NCBI GenBank assembly: GCA_002437725.1 | Contig: DJRF01000012.1 | Span: 1 to 64,000 of the forward strand | Source: Treponema sp. UBA6367 | GTDB lineage: Bacteria > Spirochaetota > Spirochaetia > Treponematales > Treponemataceae | Length of the DNA: 64,000 bases | Direction: 5' to 3' | Shown: one piece after another, positions 26,525 through 36,149 of the stretch | Position numbering within the stretch: the stretch's first letter is position 1 | How the letters are laid out: the number at the start of each line of letters is the position of its first letter | The notes under the pieces: model-generated | Told to the model about the DNA's origin: nothing | Seen by the model: the letters and a program-made list of their open reading frames with translations, nothing else | Databases searched by the model: none | Position numbers and translations under genes: made by a program

Positions 26525-28312
26525 ATGCAAAAATTACTTTCACAATTGTTGCCGGCTTTCAAGCACGAACTAGTGGCTGCCGACGGTTTTACCCCTGTTG
26601 AAGAAAAAGATGTTGCAAACATTGAACTTTCAAGCCTTGTATTTGATTCAAGAAAAGTAAAAAATGGCTCTTTATTTTTTGCCTGGCCTGGAGCCCACAT
26701 TGACGGCAACACGTTTATTCCAAAAGCCATTGAAAATGGCGCAAATGTGATTGTTTTTCAAGGAAATCTTTCTAAAGAAATTCAAGTAGAAGCCGCAAAA
26801 GCTGTTGCAAAAAGGCAACTTGAAGCGGCTTTAGAAAAAAATACAGAACAAGAAGACAAAAACTGCGCAAAACCTTTTTCTTGTTTTCCGGCTTTTGTAA
26901 AAGTTGCTGATTCCAGAGCTGTCATGGCTCCAATTGCGGACGCATTTTACGATTTTCCTTCAAAAAGGCTGATTGTAATCGGCGTAACAGGAACAGAAGG
27001 AAAATCTAGCACAGTTTCTTTTATCTGGCAGCTTCTAAAAGCTTGCGGATACAAAGCAGGTTTTATTTCTACAGTAGAATATTCATTCGGCGAAGAGGCT
27101 CTTCCAAACCCAGAGCATCAAACTACACCTGAATCACCAATTGTTCATCATCACTTAAATAAAATGCTTGAAAACGGCTGCCAGTTTGCAGTTGTAGAAG
27201 CTTCTTCCCACGGTCTTTCTTCAAAACTAAACCGTCTGGGAAACGTTCTTTTTGACTGCGCTGTTTTTATGAACGTAACTTTGGAGCACTTGGAATTTCA
27301 TAAAGATTTTGAAACCTACAGAAGTGATAAAGCAAATCTTTTTAGAGCATTAGATATGCACAACCACACAAAGCGCATTGCAGGTGAAACTAAAACAATT
27401 CCTTCAATCGGAATTGTAAACTTAGAAGATCCAAGCGCATCGTACTTTATTGCGGCAACAAAGAAACCTGTATTTGGATACACAACTTTTGGAATGGCAG
27501 GCAAAGCCGCCGCAGAAACTGGGAACAATGCCCAGCCTCTGCCCGAGATTCCAGAGCACACAAGGTATCTTTCGGCAACGAATATTGCTTCTGCAAGATA
27601 CGGCTTAGATTTTACAGTTGAAACAGATGGCGAAAACGCAATTTTCCCAACAGGCTACGACCCTGTTCTTCCTAGAAGCCGCAAGCATATCCAGGTTCAA
27701 GCAAAATTGCCAGGAGCTTTTAACGCCTACAACATAATGGCTGCGACGATTGCAGTTTCAAGCGTTACAGGAAAAAGTTTTGAAGAAATTCTTTCGCATA
27801 CATCAGAGCTAAAACCTATAAAAGGAAGAATGACCGTCATAGACAAAGGGCAGCCATTTGAAGTAATTGTTGATTATGCGCATACGCCTTCAAGCTTTGA
27901 AACTATTTTTCCTCCAATAAGAAAGCGTTGCTCAGGAAGAATGTTTTGCGTATTTGGAAGCGGCGGCGAGCGTGACCTTACAAAACGGCCTTTGCAAGGC
28001 GAAATTGCCGCAAGGTTTTGCGACACAGTCGTCCTTGCAGACGAAGACCCTCGTGCAGAAGACCCTGTTGAACTTTTAAAACAGATTGCAGAAGGCTCTT
28101 TAAGGGAAGGCAAAAAACTAAACGAAAACCTTTTTATAATTCCAGACAGAAAAAAGGCAATCAGACAGACATTTAAAATGGCTCAAAAAGGGGACATCGT
28201 TCTTCTTCTTGGGAAAAGCCATGAAAATTCCATAATCTACAAAGATTTTGTTATGCCGTACGATGAAATTTCAGAGGCAGAGAAAGCCCTTGAAGAATTA
28301 GGATACAAATAA
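26525..28312 (+). CDS. murE: UDP-MurNAc-tripeptide synthetase MurE
   Basis: Adds the third amino acid to the peptidoglycan stem peptide. The 595-residue protein is about 100 longer than usual because of insertions near residues 85-125 and 300-370. It has the N-terminal SSLVFDSRKVKNGSLFFA domain, ATP loop GVTGTEGKSST (near 155), EASSHGL, and the C-terminal VIVDYAHTPSSFE and FGSGGERDLTKRP. The residue-selecting loop reads DEDPRAEDP (near 506) instead of the DNPR expected for meso-DAP enzymes, so another diamino acid such as ornithine, known in Treponema walls, is plausible. First gene of a cell-wall cluster. Confidence 0.93.
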   Translation: MQKLLSQLLPAFKHELVAADGFTPVEEKDVANIELSSLVFDSRKVKNGSLFFAWPGAHIDGNTFIPKAIENGANVIVFQGNLSKEIQVEAAKAVAKRQLEAALEKNTEQEDKNCAKPFSCFPAFVKVADSRAVMAPIADAFYDFPSKRLIVIGVTGTEGKSSTVSFIWQLLKACGYKAGFISTVEYSFGEEALPNPEHQTTPESPIVHHHLNKMLENGCQFAVVEASSHGLSSKLNRLGNVLFDCAVFMNVTLEHLEFHKDFETYRSDKANLFRALDMHNHTKRIAGETKTIPSIGIVNLEDPSASYFIAATKKPVFGYTTFGMAGKAAAETGNNAQPLPEIPEHTRYLSATNIASARYGLDFTVETDGENAIFPTGYDPVLPRSRKHIQVQAKLPGAFNAYNIMAATIAVSSVTGKSFEEILSHTSELKPIKGRMTVIDKGQPFEVIVDYAHTPSSFETIFPPIRKRCSGRMFCVFGSGGERDLTKRPLQGEIAARFCDTVVLADEDPRAEDPVELLKQIAEGSLREGKKLNENLFIIPDRKKAIRQTFKMAQKGDIVLLLGKSHENSIIYKDFVMPYDEISEAEKALEELGYK

Positions 28313-28332
28313 AGCGGGAGCACAAATAAAAA

Positions 28333-29460
28333 ATGAATATAGCAATTATTTTTGGCGGAAAATCCGGAGAACACGAAATAAGCCTTATAAGCGCGGCATC
28401 TGTTGCACGTGGAATAGATAAAAAACATTCAGTTTTTTTAATTGGAATTGCAAAAGACGGAAAATGGTATCTTCAAAATAAATCTGAATACGAAAAAATC
28501 TGCAAAGATAAAAACGCATCCCTTTTTATAGACCAAAATGCAGATAATCAAGTTTTTATAGTTCCTGGAGCAAAAAAACATTCCATTCAAACAAAAAAGA
28601 ACGCGCTTGAAATAGATGTTGTATTCCCGGTTCTGCACGGAACTTATGGCGAGGACGGCACAATTCAAGGCTTGCTAGACATGGCGGACATTCCATACGT
28701 TGGCTGCGCAACCATGACAAGTTCCCTTACCATGGACAAAGAAAAAACAAAGCAGGTTCTGCAGACTCAAGGAATACCTGTAGTTCCTTACATTTGCATG
28801 AAAAAATGCGATATACTAGATTCCAGCCGCTACGATGAATTGTTTCAAAAAGCTATAGACTCGCTAGGTTTTCCTCTTTTTGTAAAACCTTGCTGCGCAG
28901 GCTCTTCAAACGGAGCTTCAAAAGCAGAAAATCCAAAGCAGCTTTCATTTGCGCTGTGCGAGGCGTTCAACTGGGACGACAAGGTTTTAATTGAAAAAAG
29001 CATAGATGCCCGCGAAATAGAATGCAGCGTTACAGGAAATTCAACAACAGCCCCAGCTGACAGCGAAATTGAAACTGTAAAAGCATATATTCCTGGAGAA
29101 ATAATTCCTTCGCACAAGTTTTACGATTTTGATGCAAAGTACAACGACCCGGACGGAGCAAAGCTTGCAATTCCAGCAGAACTTTCCGCAGATATGATTG
29201 AAACTGTCCGCTCAACAGCCGTAAAGGCTTACAAAGCGTTAGACGCTTCCGGACTTAGCCGCGTCGACTTCTTTGTAGACAAACAGACAAACGATTTGTA
29301 TTTTAATGAAATAAACACAATGCCAGGCTTTACCAAAATAAGCATGTTTCCAAAAATGTGCGAAAAAGCAGGCCTTGAGTTCACAGAACTTACAGAGCTT
29401 TTAATACAAGAAGCTCTTGCTCGTTACGAATCAAAAGCAAAACTTCAAACTTCACGCTAA
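28333..29460 (+). CDS. ddl: D-alanine--D-alanine ligase
   Basis: ATP-grasp ligase making the D-Ala-D-Ala end of the stem peptide. The 375-residue protein has FGGKSGEHEISLISA at the N-terminus, FPVLHGTYGEDGTIQG, PLFVKPCCAGSSNGASKA, and the metal site YFNEINTMPGFTKISMFPKM. An insertion near residues 235-245 (TTAPADSEIE) is local. It lies 20 bases after murE and 32 before murD, within one wall operon. Whether it makes D-Ala or D-Lac ends was not settled, but the sequence reads as a standard Ddl. Confidence 0.94.
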   Translation: MNIAIIFGGKSGEHEISLISAASVARGIDKKHSVFLIGIAKDGKWYLQNKSEYEKICKDKNASLFIDQNADNQVFIVPGAKKHSIQTKKNALEIDVVFPVLHGTYGEDGTIQGLLDMADIPYVGCATMTSSLTMDKEKTKQVLQTQGIPVVPYICMKKCDILDSSRYDELFQKAIDSLGFPLFVKPCCAGSSNGASKAENPKQLSFALCEAFNWDDKVLIEKSIDAREIECSVTGNSTTAPADSEIETVKAYIPGEIIPSHKFYDFDAKYNDPDGAKLAIPAELSADMIETVRSTAVKAYKALDASGLSRVDFFVDKQTNDLYFNEINTMPGFTKISMFPKMCEKAGLEFTELTELLIQEALARYESKAKLQTSR

Positions 29461-29492
29461 ATCTTTAATTTTTAATTTCTATTGGAGTTTTT

Positions 29493-31013
29493 ATGTTCAC
29501 TTATAAAAAAGGCTGCACTTTCAAAACTTTAGACGATATTGCCGGAAAAAAAATTACCGTTATGGGATTAGGACTAAACGGTGGCGGCGAAGCTTGCGTT
29601 CGCTTTTTTTTAAAGCGCGGCGCATACGTTACTGTAACAGACATGAAAACTCCAGAACAGTTAAAACCCACAATAGAAAGGCTGAATTCTGACGAATCCT
29701 TAGACAAAGCCAAACTTACTTATGTCTTAGGAGAGCATAGAATCCAAGATTTTGAATCTGCTGACTGTGTCATAAAAAATCCAGGAGTAAAAATCGAAGG
29801 AAACAAATTCCTTGCCGCAGCAAAAAACATAGAAACAGACATTTCGCTCTTTCTTCATTTTTCAAAGGCGCCGATAATTGCTGTGACTGGAAGCAAAGGA
29901 AAATCCAGCACAGCAAGCGCAATTCACTACGGGCTTTGCAAAGCCGGGTACACAAGTTTTTTAGGCGGCAATATAACCGTAAGCCCGCTCACATTTCTTG
30001 AAAAAACGTCTGAAGAAACACCAGTTGTTCTAGAACTTTCTAGCTGGCAGCTTGCAGATTTGCGAGGAAGAAGCGCATTAAAGCCATACATCGCCATAAT
30101 AACAAAAATTGTTCCAGACCATCAAAACTGGTACGGAAACATGGAAGACTACGTTGCCGACAAACGGCTTATCTACGCGGACCAGACAAAAGGCGACTAC
30201 ACAATTGTAGACGCTGACCCGGACGAAAAAGATTTTAAGCCAAAAGATGCGCCTTCTTGGGGAAAACTCTTTGCAAGCGAAACAAAGGGAACCGTTTTAT
30301 ACTACACAAGGACTGCCCCAAGCGAATGGCAAAAATTTTATGGCGTCTGGCAGCACAAAACTGAATCAGAGCAATGCGGATTTGTATTTTTGCCAGGAAT
30401 GAAAAATCCAGAAAAAATAATGGAATCCCTTAGCGTGCCTGGCGAACACATGAAGACCAACGCCTTGAATGCAGCCCTTGTTCTGTACCTGATGGGTGTA
30501 AATCCTAAAAAGATAATAAATATAATGAAAAGCTGGCAAGGTCTTGACCACCGGCTGCAATACTTTTATGAATATAAAGGCATAAAATTTTACAACGATT
30601 CATGCGCGACAGTTCCAGAAGCTGCTGGCGCTGCAAGCCAAGCGTTTGAAAAACCTGTCTACCTGCTCTGCGGCGGAACAGACAAGGGACTAGATTTTTC
30701 TGCTTTTATAAACCTTTTAGCAGGCAAAGCCAAAAAAGAATTTTTTGAGCCGAAATCAATTTATCTTCTTCAAGGCTCAGGAACAGACAAAATTGTTCAG
30801 GGACTAAAAGAAAATAATATAAGCTACAGCGGACCGTTTCCCTCACTAGAAGATATGCTTAATTCCTTAAAAGTTGAATTGGACAAAAACGGAACAAAAG
30901 GCGATGTAGTGGTATTTAGTCCAGGAGCTACAAGTTTTGGAATGTTTTCTAACGAATTTGACAGAGGAAACAAGTATATGCAGGCTGTAAAAAAGATTAT
31001 GCAGCAAGATTGA
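29493..31013 (+). CDS. murD: UDP-N-acetylmuramoylalanine--D-glutamate ligase MurD
   Basis: Adds D-Glu to UDP-MurNAc-L-Ala. The 506-residue Mur ligase has an N-terminal Rossmann domain with ITVMGLGLNGGGEA, ATP loop VTGSKGKSSTAS (near residue 130), VLELSSWQL, the DHQNWYG loop, QGLDHRLQYFYEYKGIKFYN and CGGTDKGLDFS. It is longer than the usual ~450. GGAG precedes the ATG. It forms the third gene of murE-ddl-murD and is followed after 19 bases by a secreted peptidase. Confidence 0.93.
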   Translation: MFTYKKGCTFKTLDDIAGKKITVMGLGLNGGGEACVRFFLKRGAYVTVTDMKTPEQLKPTIERLNSDESLDKAKLTYVLGEHRIQDFESADCVIKNPGVKIEGNKFLAAAKNIETDISLFLHFSKAPIIAVTGSKGKSSTASAIHYGLCKAGYTSFLGGNITVSPLTFLEKTSEETPVVLELSSWQLADLRGRSALKPYIAIITKIVPDHQNWYGNMEDYVADKRLIYADQTKGDYTIVDADPDEKDFKPKDAPSWGKLFASETKGTVLYYTRTAPSEWQKFYGVWQHKTESEQCGFVFLPGMKNPEKIMESLSVPGEHMKTNALNAALVLYLMGVNPKKIINIMKSWQGLDHRLQYFYEYKGIKFYNDSCATVPEAAGAASQAFEKPVYLLCGGTDKGLDFSAFINLLAGKAKKEFFEPKSIYLLQGSGTDKIVQGLKENNISYSGPFPSLEDMLNSLKVELDKNGTKGDVVVFSPGATSFGMFSNEFDRGNKYMQAVKKIMQQD

Positions 31014-31032
31014 CTATAAAACCTATAAGCCT

Positions 31033-31971
31033 ATGAAAAAAAACATTTTTATCATCTTTTTTATCTTAACAATTTTACCACACGTTGCCACAGCGCAGAT
31101 AAAGCTTCCTTTTTCAAAATGGTGGGAACCCGCAGGACTTGAAATATTCAAAAAGGCTTATCCCGATATAAAGTTTGTTTCAAGCTACGACAAAGCCCAA
31201 AACGACTGGATTATTCATATTTTTACGCCGGCAAGGGAAGGCCGCCCTGCAACAGAAAACGAACTTTATTGGTGCGAAGGAAGGTTCTTGCCAAAAGAAA
31301 AACTCGGCCAAAAAGAAAAGTACAGAAAAATGCTTTACACCTACCCGAAAGAAGTTCCAGATCCAAAGGATTTTACTGAAGAAGATATTGAAAATATAAA
31401 AAACTTTACGAGCAAAGAAAACCGCGCAAACGGACCGATTGACCCGCCTTTTTTATTCAACGCGATTTATGATTTAGGAGACCGCGCAAAAACAGAAAAG
31501 CACATAAAAACATATTACTTTTTAGACGGAAAAAGAACTGTAAACGTGCACGAAGACATATATGAGCCATTAAAAAGAGTTTCTCAAAGAATAATGCAGC
31601 TTGAAAAAGATGAAGAAATGCAAAAGTTTTTTTCCACGCTAGAACGAACAGACGGATTTAACTGGCGTTCCGTCCGCGACACAGAATCGCGTTCCTTTCA
31701 CAGCATTGGCCTTGCAATCGACATTCTTCCAAGAGGCTACTATCAAAAATCAATTTACTGGGCATGGCAAAAGCAGTGGCAGCCAGATTCCTGGTATATG
31801 CTCCCGCTGGAAAAGCGCTGGTCGCCTCCGCAGCGCGTTATACAAATCTTTGAAGAGGAAGGCTTTATTTGGGGCGGGAAATGGATTGTGTGGGATAATA
31901 TGCACTTTGAATACCGCCCTGAACTGATTTTGCACAACAAAAGATGCCAAATCAAACTATGTGACTTATAA
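31033..31971 (+). CDS. Secreted M15-type metallopeptidase (VanY/CwlK-like)
   Basis: A 312-residue exported protein with a signal peptide ending near ATA-Q (residue 22). The C-terminal part carries the zinc motif of M15 carboxy/endopeptidases: SRSFHSIGLAIDILP (SxHxxGxAxD) and, about 75 residues later, WDNMHFEYRPEL with the second zinc His. The central part has the conserved RVSQRIMQLE helix. It probably trims peptidoglycan stem peptides, which suits its place right behind murD. No clear ribosome site was seen, so it may be coupled to murD. Confidence 0.82.
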   Translation: MKKNIFIIFFILTILPHVATAQIKLPFSKWWEPAGLEIFKKAYPDIKFVSSYDKAQNDWIIHIFTPAREGRPATENELYWCEGRFLPKEKLGQKEKYRKMLYTYPKEVPDPKDFTEEDIENIKNFTSKENRANGPIDPPFLFNAIYDLGDRAKTEKHIKTYYFLDGKRTVNVHEDIYEPLKRVSQRIMQLEKDEEMQKFFSTLERTDGFNWRSVRDTESRSFHSIGLAIDILPRGYYQKSIYWAWQKQWQPDSWYMLPLEKRWSPPQRVIQIFEEEGFIWGGKWIVWDNMHFEYRPELILHNKRCQIKLCDL

Positions 31972-31999
31972 TAAGACAAAAATCAGATTGGAGGATTTT

Positions 32000-33148
32000 A
32001 TGAAAAAATCAATTTTACTTATGGGAACAGTTTTAAGCGCGGCTCTTATTTTTGGCTGCGCGCAGCCAGATGAAAACAAAAATACAGAAGCAGCTGTAGA
32101 AAACAAGCTTCCAGAATCGAAGGGGACTAACGATTTTGAAAACAAAAAACTGACTTCTGAATTTGGAACTACGCTTTACTTTGCAAACGATTCTGTAACG
32201 CTGTGCGAAAATAATTCTACAAATATGAACATAAGGGCAATCCAAATGCCGACAGAATATTCTGCAAAATATAATTATTCCTACGATTCTGAAAAGAAAG
32301 AGCTTTACCTGCAGCTTGCAGAGCTTTGGAACGAAACAGAAGCGCAAGACTATCAAAAACAAATTGAACAAACAAAAAAGATGTATAAAGATGCGGAAAC
32401 TTCTATAAAAGAAGGCGTAGATACTGCATTTTCAAGCACAACTCTATCTATTATTCCTGGCGAAGCTCTTTCTTTGGCGAAGGATATTGTTCTAAGCAAA
32501 TTGAATAAAACTCTTGAAGAGCAAGAAAACGCTTTGAACGACTATCTAGCGAACAAATACAATTGCCTTTTAACTTTTTCTTACATAATAGATGAAGAAA
32601 ATAAAAAAATCACAATCTCACAGAAGTTTGACGGTGATTTAAAATCCGCCTCTGCATATTTTTCTTATAACAAAATAGAAAACGACTCATCTTATAAAAC
32701 AATTGAGCTGAACGGATACGATTCTTTAACGCCGTTCTCAATTGCAATATCTTCTTCACAAGACCAAACTGGTTTTGTAGGCGTTCCAGAGTTTGACGAA
32801 AACGCAAGAACGATTACCGCAACGCTTTACCCGGAAAGTGCAACCCAGGAAGAAGGTCTTGCATCGATTATAGCAGAAGCAGCTAGCTCTCTTGCAGACA
32901 AAGCCGTGTTTACAGAACTTACGCTTGGCAAAAAAGACGCTTTTGAATCAAAAATTGACAGTCTAATTGGAAAAACAAAATACATTGCTTCTTACGAACT
33001 TTCAAAAGACGAGCAGAGCAAAGACGTGCTGAAACTTACTACAAAAACAGCTCCAGAAGCTATTAAAGAATATTTTGCAGAAAGCGAAACTCTTGAACTT
33101 TGTTACAGGGCAACACTAGAAAGTTCTTTTACATACACAACTGAATAA
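32000..33148 (+). CDS. Putative lipoprotein, unknown function
   Basis: A 382-residue protein with a lipoprotein signal peptide ending ALIFGC (Cys 20), followed by a charged linker rich in Glu, Lys and Asn. The remaining sequence is a mix of predicted helices (residues about 125-185) and strands, with no catalytic motif I recognise. The start is the ATG at 32000 after GGAGG. It is followed by hairpin module M1 and a strong terminator. Confidence 0.75.
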   Translation: MKKSILLMGTVLSAALIFGCAQPDENKNTEAAVENKLPESKGTNDFENKKLTSEFGTTLYFANDSVTLCENNSTNMNIRAIQMPTEYSAKYNYSYDSEKKELYLQLAELWNETEAQDYQKQIEQTKKMYKDAETSIKEGVDTAFSSTTLSIIPGEALSLAKDIVLSKLNKTLEEQENALNDYLANKYNCLLTFSYIIDEENKKITISQKFDGDLKSASAYFSYNKIENDSSYKTIELNGYDSLTPFSIAISSSQDQTGFVGVPEFDENARTITATLYPESATQEEGLASIIAEAASSLADKAVFTELTLGKKDAFESKIDSLIGKTKYIASYELSKDEQSKDVLKLTTKTAPEAIKEYFAESETLELCYRATLESSFTYTTE

Positions 33149-33175
33149 AAACAGTTTGTTTGCAAAACACATCTG

Positions 33176-33206
33176 GTCAAGGTACGCTTATGCTCAAGAC
33201 CTTGAC
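33176..33206 (+). repeat. Hairpin module M1
   Basis: 8-bp stem GTCAAGGT / ACCTTGAC with a loop containing ACGCTTATGC. Related hairpins occur at 44866-44899 and 62671-62704. It lies 27 bases after the lipoprotein stop and 35 bases before a strong terminator. Confidence 0.6.
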
Positions 33207-33240
33207 TCAGCCGTTTTTAGAGTTTTGATAAACCCTAAAT

Positions 33241-33290
33241 AAAAAAACAGCGCAGCCATTTTGACTAGCTCAATGGCTGCGCTGTTTTTT
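33241..33290. terminator. Strong bidirectional terminator
   Basis: Arms at 33241-33260 and 33272-33290 (AACAGCGCAGCCATT / AATGGCTGCGCTGTT) with A- and T-runs on the outside, between the convergent lipoprotein and outer-membrane protein genes. The loop TTGACTAGCTC recurs in the terminator at 62593-62639. Confidence 0.92.
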
Positions 33291-33348
33291 AGCGTGGAGA
33301 TTAACTTGTAGAAACCACCACAGAATAATGCTATTTACAGACTAAAGA

Positions 33349-34654
33349 TTAAAGCTTTACAGTAACCTGCGCTTTAAGCTGCGCAAAGATAAGTTTATTT
33401 ACAGTACCCCAGAAATCTCCAGCTGGTGACCATTTGAATCCATCGAACTGAGAAAGAATTGCATAGCTTGTGTCAACCATTACGTTTTTGCCGCAGTTGA
33501 AAGCGAATCCAGAAGTAAATTTAACTGTGTTGCCTGCATCGTTTGAATTAAATTTAAATGTATTTGCTTTTACAGTAGAAGTTTCGTTGCCGCTGCCGTC
33601 GCGGTTCTTTGTTGTTACAAATGCCCATTGCAAATGTGGAACATCGATTGTTGTTCCAACATTAAATGCTACAGGCTTTGCAATCTGAATAGAAGCGCCT
33701 ACGTTGCAGCTTGGCGACATTTCAATTGTATTTGTAAGAGTTCTATCTACATAAGCCTTAGTTCCATCTGATTTTACATAGTCAGCAGTTCCACTAAAGT
33801 TGAAATTAATAGGCATTGTGACATTTACGCCGAACTTGAACTTTTCAACTTCGTACTTTGTTGTCCAGGCAGGTGTAAGAACAAAGCCCCAGTCATAAGC
33901 ACCGTAAGTTTTTATGTTTGTCTCAGTTTCGTTTGGAAGAATGTTGAAATTTGTCGCAAAGGCAAGGGCTGTTGTGTTTGTTACAGCGCCTTTTGCATAA
34001 ATGTCCCATTCTGCGCCGGCGCCAAGAGCCAAGTTGTATTTGCTATTGTCTGTTTTTGTTTCGTTAGAACCGTTTTTATTATATGTTTTATTAACATTTG
34101 ACGTCAACGCAATGCTTGCAACTGGCTTAAACGCCTTGTTTTTAAGCGTTGTGTTCATGCCGAATTCAACACCAGTTAATAAAGTAAAGTCTTCTGTCTT
34201 AGTTTGAGTATCACCATTTTTGCTATCGTTAATACCTTTACCACTAACATCAACAGTTGCTTTTACACCGATGTTTGAAAATCCAAACAAAGTTGCAATA
34301 GAATAACTATTGTATGTATTTGTAGCAGGGTTGATATCTGTATCATTGTAGCTAGAGCTATCACCAGAAGTGATTGTTGCTTTTTTGAATTTTCCATCAA
34401 GCTTTACACCCATGTAAAATGGCTTAAACTGCTTTGCAAAACCAAGGTTGTATCCATAGTCAGAATAACCTGCCATAAAGAAAGCGTTTTCTGGCTTTAC
34501 TCCAGACCAGCCTGTAACGCTCATAAAGTCATCGATGTCGTTACCAAAAAGTCCGCTAGTAGACTCGCTAGTCATTGAGGTCTGTGCGAATGTACCCCCC
34601 CCCCATCACTACGGCAGCAGCCGCTGCAACCAAAACCTTTTTTAACATTTTCAT
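33349..34654 (-). CDS. Outer-membrane beta-barrel protein, phase-variable (out of frame here)
   Basis: A barrel-like protein made of many alternating strands, ending in LKAQVTVKL, a plausible C-terminal barrel strand. The signal peptide starts at the ATG at 34654 after AAGGAG: MKMLKKVLVAAAAAVVMGGG. It runs into a tract of ten G's (34595-34604), after which the frame is shifted and stops within nine codons. With nine G's (or twelve) the frame would continue through TFAQTSM into the barrel, giving 434 residues and a normal signal-peptidase site at TFA-Q. The barrel frame itself is open from an internal ATG at 34575, but that start lacks a signal peptide. I read it as a phase-variable surface protein in the OFF state. 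A sequencing error in the homopolymer is the alternative. It resembles Treponema-specific surface proteins. Confidence 0.82.
34595..34604 (-). repeat. Poly-G tract (10 G) in a signal-peptide coding region
   Basis: Ten consecutive C's on the plus strand, i.e. ten G's in the coding strand of the outer-membrane protein gene. Changes of one base switch the reading frame. Confidence 0.95.
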
Positions 34655-34692
34655 AAAATCTAACTCCTTTAAAAATGTTTTACGAATAACTC

Positions 34693-34722
34693 ATCATACA
34701 AAAAAATAGCAGTTAATGTCAA
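34693..34722 (-). promoter_or_regulatory. Promoter of the phase-variable outer-membrane protein
   Basis: TTGACA (34717-34722), 18 bp, TATGAT (34693-34698). The -35 box lies partly inside the right end of a palindrome that also looks like the purA terminator. Confidence 0.65.
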
Positions 34723-34740
34723 CTAACTGCATTAACTGCT
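34701..34740 (-). terminator. purA terminator overlapping the next promoter
   Basis: Perfect 11-bp arms AGCAGTTAATG and CATTAACTGCT (34708-34718 and 34730-34740 on the plus strand) with an 11-nt loop, followed on the minus strand by ATTTTTTTG. It could also act as an operator for the downstream promoter. Confidence 0.65.
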
Positions 34741-34780
34741 AAATATTCAATTTATTTCAAAATTTTTCAAGAAAATTCAG

Positions 34781-36004
34781 CTACTTCCAAATTTTTTCCC
34801 TGTTAAAGGTTTGGTTTCTGTCAGGTCCTACAGAAACTATGCCTACCTTTGTTCCGGTGTAGTCTTCTATAAAGTCAACATAGTCTTTTGCCTCTTTTGG
34901 AAGCTGGCTGTATTTGCCAAGTTCCTTTATAGATTTTTTCCAGCCTTTGAACTTTTGAAGGACTGGTTTTGCTTTGTTCAATGCCGGAATGCTTGTTGGA
35001 AAATCTGTTACAATTTTTCCTTCGATGTCGTAAGCGACACAGGCTTCAATTTCTTCCATTTCGTCGTATACGTCAAGGTGGGTAAGAACCAAAGAGTCTA
35101 TTGAATTTACGTGGCAGGCGTAGCGCAAGGCAACCAAGTCAAGGTAGCCGCAGCGGCGGGCGCGTCCTGTTGTCACACCAAACTCGTTGCCGGTTTTGCG
35201 CACATAGTCGCAAAGCTCGCCTTCGCTTTCCGCATTAAATTCTGTCGGCATAGGCCCGTTCCCAACTCTAGTTTCGTAGGCCTTAAAGACTCCGTAAATT
35301 TTGTCGAGCGCGCGAGGTCCGATTCCAGACCCGCTAGAAGCTCCGTAAGAGCCAGAAGCTCCAGAAGAAACATACGGATAAGTTCCTGAATCTATGTCGA
35401 GCATTGCACCTTGCGCGCCTTCAAAAAGAATGTTTTCGCGGCGAATTTCAAACATTTTTGCAGCAATATCAATTCGCATGGCAATAAGGCGGTCTTTGTA
35501 CTGGTTTATAAATTCAAGGTCGGCGCTTTCAAGGTCATTCATCTTTTCTTCCCAGTCCAGGTCTGCGAGACGAATTCCATCGCGCTCAGATTTTTGCGAA
35601 TATGTAGTTCCAATTCCGCGTCCAGTTGTTCCAATCGGGCGTTTTCGGGCAGCATCGCGTTTTTTGTCCATTTCGCGGTAGCAAGGCAGAACAATGTGCG
35701 CCCGGTCAGAAATAAACACTCTGCCTTCCCAGTTTATGCCATTGTCGCTTAACATTTTTAGCTCGGCAAACAAGGCTTCTGGATCTATAACCATTCCTGA
35801 GCCTAAAAAAACAGTCTTTTCAGGGTAAAGAATTCCAGATGGAACTTGATGAAGCGCATACTTCTTACCATCTACAACAATTGTATGTCCGGCATTCGCT
35901 CCACCAGCAAAACGGCAAACATACTTGGCATCTTGTGCAAGGTAGTCAACAATCTTACCTTTTCCTTCATCGCCCCATTGGGCACCCATAACAACTACGT
36001 TCAT
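34781..36004 (-). CDS. purA: Adenylosuccinate synthetase
   Basis: GTP-dependent enzyme converting IMP to adenylosuccinate in AMP synthesis. The 407-residue protein has the N-terminal phosphate loop MGAQWGDEGKGKIVDYLA, AGGANAGHTIVVDGKKYALH, PSGILYPE, the TTGRGIGTTYSQKSERDGIRL loop (IMP site) and GPDRNQT near the C-terminus. The start is the ATG at 36004, 6 bases after AAGGAAG; the longer frame upstream is rejected. It is slightly shorter than the E. coli enzyme, with no motif missing. guaB and guaA are also in this window. Confidence 0.95.
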   Translation of the reverse strand: MNVVVMGAQWGDEGKGKIVDYLAQDAKYVCRFAGGANAGHTIVVDGKKYALHQVPSGILYPEKTVFLGSGMVIDPEALFAELKMLSDNGINWEGRVFISDRAHIVLPCYREMDKKRDAARKRPIGTTGRGIGTTYSQKSERDGIRLADLDWEEKMNDLESADLEFINQYKDRLIAMRIDIAAKMFEIRRENILFEGAQGAMLDIDSGTYPYVSSGASGSYGASSGSGIGPRALDKIYGVFKAYETRVGNGPMPTEFNAESEGELCDYVRKTGNEFGVTTGRARRCGYLDLVALRYACHVNSIDSLVLTHLDVYDEMEEIEACVAYDIEGKIVTDFPTSIPALNKAKPVLQKFKGWKKSIKELGKYSQLPKEAKDYVDFIEDYTGTKVGIVSVGPDRNQTFNREKIWK

Positions 36005-36149
36005 GGAAACTTCCTTTTCCCGCAGAATCATCGCAGGAATATAGAAAAAATTATGTAAAAACCACAAACAATGCGGCATACTTTTACCGAACGAATATAG
36101 CACAATAAGCAGTTATTTTCAATTAGCAGGATTTTTGAAAAAGTTTTGC

